Below the pieces are notes generated by a model, which saw only the letters and a list, made by a program, of their open reading frames with translations, was not told the origin of the DNA and did no database searches. Shown in pieces: positions 12,701 to 22,900 of a DNA stretch of 24,648 nt; position 1 is the first letter of the stretch, and every line of letters begins with the position of its first letter. The stretch comes from Elysia marginata (taxonomy: Eukaryota > Mollusca > Gastropoda > Plakobranchidae). The stretch spans positions 223,265-247,912 of the forward strand of contig BMAT01000221.1 of the NCBI GenBank assembly GCA_019649035.1, written 5' to 3'. The translations under genes and the position numbers were made by a program.

Positions 12701-13842
12701 ATGGATTTGGCAAAAGGATACATTGTAAGAATTACTGTTTAAAAAGTATGGGTGTGCAAAAAGTCAAGAGATAAGTAAACTGGCTTTTCTTAAGTTCAGA
12801 GAAAAAAAAGGTGTTACTCAGAACAGAATTAATGTATACATCATCTATGAAATAACACAAGTAAAAAACCAAAGTAATAGAACCTTTAACAAAGCAACTA
12901 AAGCAATTACATCTAAGAAACCTTTTGACAGACTAGATGAAAGGATATGTGACCACCAAATTTATAGAAATGCATTGTTTATTTGCTTTTTTTAAATATG
13001 GGTATGCAGATAGCTAATGAATATAAAAAGGTATTCACAGGAAAGTAAAATATCTATAGACAATATCAAACGGATATGTTAAGTTATTGGTCCAACACAA
13101 ACTGATAGCTCCCAAACAAAACGTGTCAGTGTAAAAATTGTCATGGTTTAGAGAGTAAAAAGGTTTTGTAAAAGTCAAATTCAATATAAAAAAAAGCACT
13201 TAAAAATTAAAAAAAAACAAACATGAAAACAAAATTTTGACAGTAGTAATAAATAGTATTAAAACCTATCTCAAGATTTTTTTCTTAAAGCTCATTTGAA
13301 TTGGAAAAAATAAAAATAATTAAAATATCTTTAGCAGATGCAATGCAATGCTGTTTCTGAAGCGATGAAAACAAAAATTGACAATCAGGGTTGCATTAAT
13401 ACATATAAAAGCAGTAGTCATGGCAGTAAAAGTAAATTCCAGTGATTTCAGAAGGACAAGTAGACATTGTAAAAGTTGAGCAATTCAAGGTAATTATATC
13501 AGCCATGGGAAAGTAAAAGCAGAAATTGTAATGATGATAGTAGTAGTAGTAGTAGTANNNNNNNNNNNNNNNNNNNNNNNNNNNNNNNNNNNNNNNNNNN
13601 NNNNNNNNNNNNNNNNNNNNNNNNNNNNNNNNNNNNNNNNNNNNNNNNNNNNNNNNNNNNNNNNNNNNNNNNNNNNNNNNNNNNNNNNNNNNNNNNNNNN
13701 NNNNNNNNNNNNNNNNNNNNNNNNNNNNNNNNNNNNNNNNNNNNNNNNNNNNNNNNNNNNNNNNNNNNNNNNNNNNNNNNNNNNNNNAGTAGTGGTAGTA
13801 GTAGTAGTAGTAATAACAGTGGTAGTAGTAGAAGTAGCAGTA

Positions 13843-13902
<60 letters not shown>

Positions 13903-16900
13903 ATAGTCGTAGGATTGGTAATCGTAATAGTAGTAGTAGTATCAGTAGTAGTAGCAGGAGTAATCGTAATAGTATTGGTGGTAGTTGTAGTAAAATCAGG
14001 TGAAGAACATTTTGTAATAAGGGTAGCAGTAGGAGCAGTAGTTTCAATAGTTGAAGAAGTAGTTCTGAAAGTGGCAGAAAAAATATTATTGAAAGCCTTT
14101 GAGATGGTAGCACAGCATCAGCTGTACTAGAGCCATAGCATTAGTATGGGAAAATTGGAGAAGCAGTAGCCACAGCATTAGTAGTAGCTAGCTGAAGGCA
14201 GTACTGTTTGTCCTAGAAAATAAGCTATCTTCATCATTCAGTAATATGGAAACATCACATTATATGTTCTTCTAAATTGTAAAGCAATCAATTGTATTTA
14301 TAACTTTTGAAGCAACACACTAAATTCAGCTTTATATATATTTTATTTTTTTTTCAAAAGGAAACGATCTTGGCATAAAATATCGTTAACATATAAAAAA
14401 TTTTTTAAAAATGTTTGAAAAGTAAAGAAAAAAAAGTTGTAAACAGAATTATATATAAAAAAAAAATTCCATCAACCTTCCAATAATTTTTAATTCACAA
14501 AATTCAGATTAAACCAAAGGTTCACTCGAGAGTAAGTTTATAACGGAATTCAATTACCATTGAACAACTAAATACAATAGAACAAAGTTTTTAGTCACAA
14601 TAAAAAAAAATATAAACTGATCCCTTAACTCTGTTGCCAACAATGAATACATAGAGGAGTTTTTCTAAAACCATGTTTGGCATGCGACAAATCCAAATAA
14701 TTGAAAAGACAAAGACGTAAAAATGACCAAGTTAGTTTAGTTCTTTTCTGTTTTCTTTTTTCCAATATGAAACAAATTTGGTGTCATTTTTGGGTTTGCT
14801 TATTTGCTAGCCTGTATCAGTCAGAAACCCTGACAAACTGGATTTGAAAAACTTTGGATACTAAAATTAAGTACCCAAATCATTTGTGTAATACATAATA
14901 TATGACTGCAGTAAAAAGGGTATCCACAGAAAGAATTTAAAAGTATTTAAGAAGCCCAGTGCAATGAAGCTTTGCCACTGTGCTGCCACTGGGCATGACT
15001 AAAACCTTTGTGTTTGCTGAAGCTAAAATGACTTGGTTAGGTTGTGAATAATAATCAAGAAAGGTAGTTTAAAAAACTGATTTGTACCTCCACTTAAATA
15101 AATTCTGCTGTTTTATGTATCACAAAAGGCATGCTTAACTAAAAATGATAATAAATTAGAGTAAACCTTTATGTTTGTACAATGACTATAAAAAGCCCTC
15201 ACATCTACATGGAATGTTATACTGATATCGTTTGAATGAAAAGGAAAAATAGAGATTTCATACAAATAAGGAAAAGAGTAAGGAAAAATCCACAGGAATG
15301 AGAAGGTTATTATTCTAGATAACTCTATCTAAGACATAGTTCCAGGGCTAAGTCTAGACTATAGATCTTAATGGATACCAAAAAACATAATGTGGTTGGA
15401 AAAGATTAAAATGTAAACACACTATATTGAAAGACTCCTTTTTAAAGTGATTTGTTTTATTCATTTATAAGTAAAAAAAAAATTACAAACAGATGAGATA
15501 TGTAAAATATTTTTCCCTTCTGAAAGCAGGGATAATACATTATTCCATTAGTTTGTTGACTTTCTTTATTTGACGGCTACAGAAAGGAAAGAAGTTATAT
15601 TCTTGAGCTGGAAAAAAATTATTTTGGGGATAGTACTTGCTTTTTAAAATAAACATAAGTGGTTAGACATTCATACTGGAAAAATTCTGAAACTATGTTT
15701 CACAAAACTTGCCAATCACTATTTTAGTTTATCCAAATGTGAAATGTGTGCAATGAAAAATGGAGAACGGTTTATGTGTATTTTTATTTTAAAAAGTTAG
15801 AGAAAAAGTAACTGGGAAAAAAAACCCAAATGAGTGTTAATCCAGGAACACATTAACAATCATGCAAATTATGAAAACTTGGGATGCCAAACAACAGCTA
15901 GAGATAAATATTGAAAAATAGTCACTGGAAGGTAACAGTAAGTAAAGGCGATAACTGGAAGGTAACGGTAAGTAAAGGTAATAACTGGAAGGTAAAAGTA
16001 AGTAAAGGTGGGTAAGTCCAAGCAGATCTGAGGCAGCCAGTAACAAAGTTTACATAATCTTACAGGCCCCCATCAGTCTGCTAGGCACAGAAGAAATACA
16101 CTACCTCTGTGGGGTCGCGGTGGCGGAGAAGGGGTTACAACAATTTGTGGGGGGGAGGACAAGCCAGAGGTCGCAGAGTTCAAAAGATCACCCATAGAGC
16201 CTGAGCGGCTTTGCCTGGGCCCTGTCCAACAGCCATGATGGTTCAAAGGTCAAAGGCCAGGAGGCAGAGAAGGGGAGGGAGGGGGGGGGGGAGATGTGAA
16301 GGACCGGACAGTGAGATAACACCATACAACATAAGATTAATTACAGGCAGGCTGGCATCGTCAGACGACTCACTACACTAGCTGCATACACATATAATGT
16401 TATACAGTCAACTATAACTGCATCATGGCAAAAAAATAAATAAAAGTAAAAAGTTATGCCACTAAAATATTAAATAAAAAATAATTATAAAAATGAAACC
16501 TTCTTGCAAAAGCAAAGCCTCTATTAAACTTTGTGTCTATTATAAGTCAATAATGTTAAAGAAAGCAATGAGAAATAAACGGATTCAATCACAAAGTTTT
16601 TGAAAGTTTCTCCAAGGGGAAAAACAACTCATTGGCTTTATGCATTCAGATGAGCTACCAGGGTAATGAAACAATTGTATAATTCAAGAGATTGCGGTAT
16701 TTTAACGGAAAAAGTAAAAGTAACAGGTACCTATTTATTGTTTAATGAGTCTGACCTAAATCTAGATTTTGGTGCGGAATTGTGTATCAAAAGTGTTCTG
16801 AGAGCGTTTATTCCAAAATGCGTAATATTTTTTTTCATATCGTGCTACAGAAAAGGGTATGCAATCTGCAAGTAGGAATGTGGAAGAGATTGTATTTCCC

Positions 16901-19900
16901 AAGTCAAGACGTCGATTTCCCAAGTTGTGACGTAGATTTAGGTCAGAATCATTGGTCGCAATGAAGTTTGAAACTCAAACTTGGTACACAAATATTATGA
17001 TAAAAGCTAAAGGTCTTTCCACTTTACAACTTTAACACCACAGGTGATCTTTTTCAGAACTGATAGGGGTAGGGGTGATTTTTTTTTTTTATCTATTTGC
17101 CACATTTACTTTTTTTTTAACAAATTGGATTGTTTTGTTCTCATTGGGTACTGAATATTTTTATGTGAATATTAATGTAAAAAATAAGCTTTGTTGACTC
17201 AGTGCAATAAAAAACCCTCATAAAAAAAACACTTAATCATGTGACATTACAATAATCCAAGATGCCTTGCCACAAAAAAAAAAAAAGACAGCACCAATAA
17301 AGTTGAAAAACTTTAAGACCAGTGACCCCCAAAATCATTTCCATCCTTAACATTTAATGTAAAAAAAAAACAAACCTAAAACAAGGGCAGTTTGCTTTTT
17401 TCTCTTCATTGTTGAATATTATAATGACAGCTTATCTTACATTAGTGGTAACTGTAATTTGTTAGGCATTATTCTCAAAGACAACAATAAGGGTGCATGT
17501 GCGGATAACAAATTTACAGGAGCTACAAACACTCTTAAGACTTGAAGGCAACCCAACATTTTTAGCATCACTTTAAAAAAAAATGAAGACTTATTAATTT
17601 TTTGTATTCATTACCTCTTTCAAAATGTAGTTTCAAAACATTTTGTTCAGGATTTTCCTTCCCATTTATCTATTTAGCAGAGCTAGTAAGAATTTGCAGG
17701 TTTATGGTGTAAAAACATTTTTTTAAGGAAAGTGCCTTACAACATAAACTTCCATACATTTTCCCATCAGGAAAATTTAGACAAGCCTCACCTAAAAATA
17801 TTTCCTGACTCAATCAATTAACAAATATATATAAATAAAAATAAATATCAAAGCATTCGCTTATTTAGAAAAAATATCTTTTAACCTGTGTGCTTGAACC
17901 TTTCTTTAAATTCTCAACTATCTCATAACTTTAAAAAAATTTTTTTTTCTAATTTGAAAGAAAAATGAAAAATGGAAACAGAAGCTTTTCAAAGGGCGGT
18001 GATGGAAAGGAAAGAAATAAAAACAAACATACAAGTATAAAGCTTCTACAGAATATTCAAAATTGAAGATGCTTATTTATATAGACTGAAAAGGACAGGA
18101 AATAACGCCTCCACTAGTGATCCTAGTCCTATTTCTACGGGGTCAGAAACAAAACTTACCCCTGGGGGACAGCTGGGGGTGATAGGGGGGCCCAGCCACA
18201 CCAGGTGGCAGCACTGAACTTCCTTGGGCTCCAACCCCAGCAGACATGTGTGGACGGGCTGCCAAAACATAGGCGGGGGTTGTCCCCTGAGAGCCTGATC
18301 TTCTGTGACCTTGCACTAAACAACCCAGATTTTTTTTAAAGGGCAGAGAGGCAATGGAAGGCCACAAAGGAAGGGAAAGAGAAGACAAGAATCCTCATGC
18401 AGACTAGAATCTAATTTTACAGGGAATACTTATGTTTACAGTGAGCTGAAGGACTGCTACAAATAACGCATTCTCTCTACTGCTTTCTCTGAGCGAGATA
18501 ATGAAGTTGAAAAATGTTTTACATTTTCGTCCAGGAATCAAATGTCTCGAATTCTATCCAAATGAGTGTTAAGTCGCACAGCCGAGTTTTGAGATTTAGG
18601 CTTTCAAAGTTAAATGGGTGTTCAGGAGTCATTTTTTTATTTATTTTTAATATTGATTCTAAAACCATTCAAACCCTAATTACGTTAAAATTTCATCTTT
18701 TATGAATAAAATTTAAATTGGTATGGTTACTAAGGACTTTACATCTTTATAGCTGTCGAAATTTTAAACACAATTTTCTCCCTATTCTGAAATTTCACAA
18801 GTCTTGACCTCGCCCGTTTGAAACGGCTATTACTTCAGACAGAAGCATCATAGAGCCTTTCTGTTTGTGTTTTAGGGTTACAGAAAATAAGCTTTTCTGT
18901 GATATTACAGAAAATAAGCTTTTCTGTGATATTAATATCTAACTTTCAAATTTTGACATGAGACTCATTTCGATTGGCTGCAAAACATATCAATTATCAT
19001 CTATTCAATTTCAAGCCATGGGATCTAATAAAAAATTCATTACTCAAATAATCATGGAAGATATTATAAATAGATAGAGGAAAACATTTTACACCAAAAA
19101 AAAAAAAAAGCCGATTTTGCTAAAAAGCAAAGCAAAGTATTTTAGCATTAGTATGGATTTTAGTTTCTTGAGTTTTGCCACTTGTACAGAACAATTAAAT
19201 CAATAACTGGTAAATCAGCAGTTGAAGACAATGAGATACTGTAGCAGTCCCCAGGCCCAGTCACTTGGAAAGGATGTAAGTTTAGAGATAAATGCACAGC
19301 ACAATATTAGCCAGAATGCAAGCTTAGGTGAAGCTGGTTTAAACTTTATACATTCATGATAACTTAACCCTTTGACCTTGACTGACCATAGTTTCAAATA
19401 GTAAAAAAAAAAAAAAGCATAACAATCTGTTTTCACTTCATAGCAACACAAAATAAAACCACTGATTTTGGTTATGAAAATAACAAACTGTCTATTACTT
19501 AACATACTTGTCTTTTTTTTTATTTCTGAAACTAGTTACAGCTCCCAGACTGATGTAAAGTGAAACAGAATAATTTTTTTTTAATGAAGCCTTTACTGTA
19601 AAAAATCAAGAAAATACTTTCACGGCTTTGTTTTCTGTAGATCTTCATCAACAAAATAAAACATGTTTGTTTTCTCTGTTATCTACCTTGAATACAATAA
19701 CAATAGCTGCTGTGTTTATTACATATTTCAGGGGCCAGATGAAAAAGTTCCAAATTATTTTAACCTGTTTTGAGCTAAAAAAAGTTATTTTTGGGGTATC
19801 CAACCCCTCTAAAACCAGCATGAAGAGAAGAAGTCAGAGAGAATATACAAATGTTGAGTACAAAAAAGTAGAGAGTTAAACAGATCAGAGATGGCTAAAA

Positions 19901-22900
19901 GGCTTTCTGAGGTTGCAAGTATATGTTCTAGCTTGCGAGCAATCATATTCATAAATAATAATTTAATTAGCTTGGTTACATGTTAGACAGAAAAATATCA
20001 TTGCATTACTATTAGTATTTTTTTTTAATCTCCATATCTGTTTCAAATGTTTCAACTTGCTCTAAGAGAGAATTAGACCAATTTTTAACATGGATCATTG
20101 ATTTATCACATAATTAAGTGATGCTTTATATATAGATATTGAAGTTATTCCAAAGATTATGTAAACAATCAGTTTGATGTTGATTCTAAGTTGCGAATGA
20201 GACAAATCATTTTGAAAGTCTTTTCAACTTGAAAAAAAAGCCACACATTTTCACGCATTCTTTTAGAGATTTCACTCTTTGGGCTAGGCAGACTAAATGA
20301 AAATAAGCTAACCGTAAAAAGACATTTAACAAAGTTTTTATGCTTTATTTATGCTAAAAGCAATTCACAGAGTGGAAAATTTCAATTTCAATGAATTTTT
20401 TTTACTTGGGGAAATATAGTTATACTGAGGCAAGCATTAGGTTTTATTACATGAAAAAAAAAGCACTTGAGAAACCTAAATCAATCACCTTGTCTGTTTT
20501 TAAATAAAGAAAATTTGTTTACAATTAACTTTCCCTTACTGCAGATGCTAACTGATAAACCTAATATAGGTTACTGATTAAACTATCCCTATATACAGTC
20601 ATCTCTTTTAGGTTATAATTTTCTCTTTTGAAAAAAACAGTCACATTAGATCATTGAATGTCCATTTATTTTGGTATAATAAAAAAAAAACTGGATGTCT
20701 TTTGAAACAAATTTTAATCTAATAACTTTGAAAGGATCCATTTTTTTTTAATCCTTTGTACAGTATTTTTTTTAAAAAGTACAGTAATTTCTGATATATA
20801 TAGATAAATAAATATAAAAAAGCTAAAGAAGTTGACAATTGCCTTCTCTCATGTAAAAAAAAGGACTGCAACAAAGAACTTTTTCTCCTTGATTTCTACC
20901 TAAGTTTAATGTGTCCAAAAACATATTTAACAGAGTAGTCGGAACAAAGTGCATTAACATACTTTAGATGTAATCTTTAAAAACCTGTGTTACAAACGCA
21001 AATGATAACAAAAGATCTCTTCAGTGTACTACTACTTTTGTGTCTTCAACATCTTTTATATAATTTCTAACCGTGAAACAAATCACTCTTTTGGTTCTCA
21101 TTCACTTTCAAATGTTAAAATTTTCAAAAAAATTAAATATTGCCAATATAATTAGTGCTATTTTGTCTTTCATGCAGTTCTAACAATGTGAATGTTACAT
21201 GTTGTACCTTTATGGAAAATGGTGGCTTAAAAGAATTCTTTTCAAGTTGGGACATTGCCTATGTTGCAATATTTGTCATAATGTCTCAAAAACCTGAAAG
21301 AGTGGTAATTTTTTTTTACTTCTATAATTTAAAAACCCAACTCATTAAGACCACTCACATCAAAGTTTAGCTTTACTTATCAAGACATGGAACACAAAAC
21401 ATGCCTCTAGTCTAAGCTTCGTAAAACACACAACTGTTTGATATTGATAGTAAGCCCAGATTTACATGGCAGACATGGCAAGCAGCGGCTGACTTACATG
21501 GGATACCACAAGTACCGTTCATACTTTGAGGAGCCATGGCTCTGAACTCCAAAAGTAGACAAAAAATCTAATGAAACCTGAAAGAAAGTGAAAGAGCAAG
21601 TTACCATTCTCATGATGAAACCTCAAACCTCCCAGTTGCGGATGGATAAACTTACCTCTGTGTGGATGTGGTGGGGGTACAGGCCCCTGAAGTTGGTGAC
21701 CCCCTGGAGAAGAAAAATCCAGGTCATCTGTTTTGCCAGATAAGTCAGCCGAGAACCGCTTGGGACCGCTGCTGCCAGGGTCCATTACTGGGGTAACTGA
21801 CCTTGACCCTCGTGGGTCATGCAGACTCTCACGACTAGCGGCTAGAGATGGAGGGGCACTCATCTGTCCCAACGGGAGTCTACGTCGCTCTTCCTGTAAG
21901 TAAAATGGATGCAGTCAACCCTGCTTAAGTCACTGTCATTACAGCTGAACAGAAATACAATAGTGGAAGACCAACAATTTTAATTTTATTTATCCTAAAG
22001 AACATTTTAACATAGGAATTAAATTTCTAATAAAACTGATGAAATCTCAAGCAGGAACTCCAATCTAAAAAAAAAAAAAAAGAATTCTGTTAACAAAAAT
22101 CTTCCCACACACTCACCTCTACAGCCACAGGGGTCACAGGAGGAAAAGGTCCAGGGTCATGGTTGTAACGAAGTGTGTCACTTATAGTGCGGTGCTGAGA
22201 CTCTCCCGTCGCTACAGAGAAAGGTCCTGGCGATTCTACTGAGGATAAAGTAGAGACGCAATGTTTCAAAACAATCTAGCATAAAACAAGTATTTTTTAC
22301 AACAACAGTTCAAATGCTGGTCTATTTCTTTTCAACTCTCTTTTTTACAAATTGACAGGGAGGTTTGTTTAAAAAATTTTTAACCTCAGCCCCTAGGCCT
22401 GATTTTTATTTGTCTACCTACACTCATAGTTAAGATAGGTACCGATCTTAAAGAAAACAACCTAGATCTAGTTACAGTTCTGTAGATAGTTCCTAGTACC
22501 CTGAAAACAGACACAGGTATAGTTGATATTCTTTAGCAAAAAGTTTTATTCAAACCACTTGAACACTGATTTAACAATCGTCATCAAAATCAAAACCCAC
22601 TCTATATGCAGAATTTCTATCTCTAGATGTAGATTTTTTTTAATAGATATACGACAACCATTATCGACAACAGATCTTAATCTTTTCGTTTAATTCTGGG
22701 CCATGCCCGTCACAAACTGAGTAGCAAACTCAGACTATCATGAAGTTTGAGCTAGTTCTATCTTCAGGTTGAGATTGCTTTGGGTTGGTTTCACACACAT
22801 AAAAAAAATAATCCTGATGGCTCAGACAAATTGGTTCCTTTGCAGAAACAGGTAAATCCAGTATTTGTCATGCTTAAACCAACTTTTCTTTTATAGTTGG

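Larger units (their letters stand above)
11917..16104 (-). other. TAK1 intron F-G (4.2 kb, with assembly gap)
   Basis: GTAGTG after exon F to GTGTTAG before exon G. Contents in plus order: pogo-like relic, CpG-rich patch, 226-bp tandem duplication, (AGT)n with gap, and a 30-bp triplicate next to exon F. No additional exon seen, but 230 bases are unknown. Confidence 0.8.
16222..18159 (-). other. TAK1 intron E-F
   Basis: GTAAGT after exon E to TTGGACAG before exon F. It includes a C-rich tract (gene strand) at about 16262-16292 and a duplicated 21-mer at 16894-16935. The rest is AT-rich, and no exon was seen. Confidence 0.85.

Noticed and set aside
13499-14130. Long open frames of poly-Leu or poly-Val
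   Set aside because: They are translations of the AGT microsatellite and the N gap, not proteins.
19367-19391. TTAACCCTTTGACC as a second piggyBac-like terminus
   Set aside because: No inverted partner followed by TTAA was found within a plausible distance.
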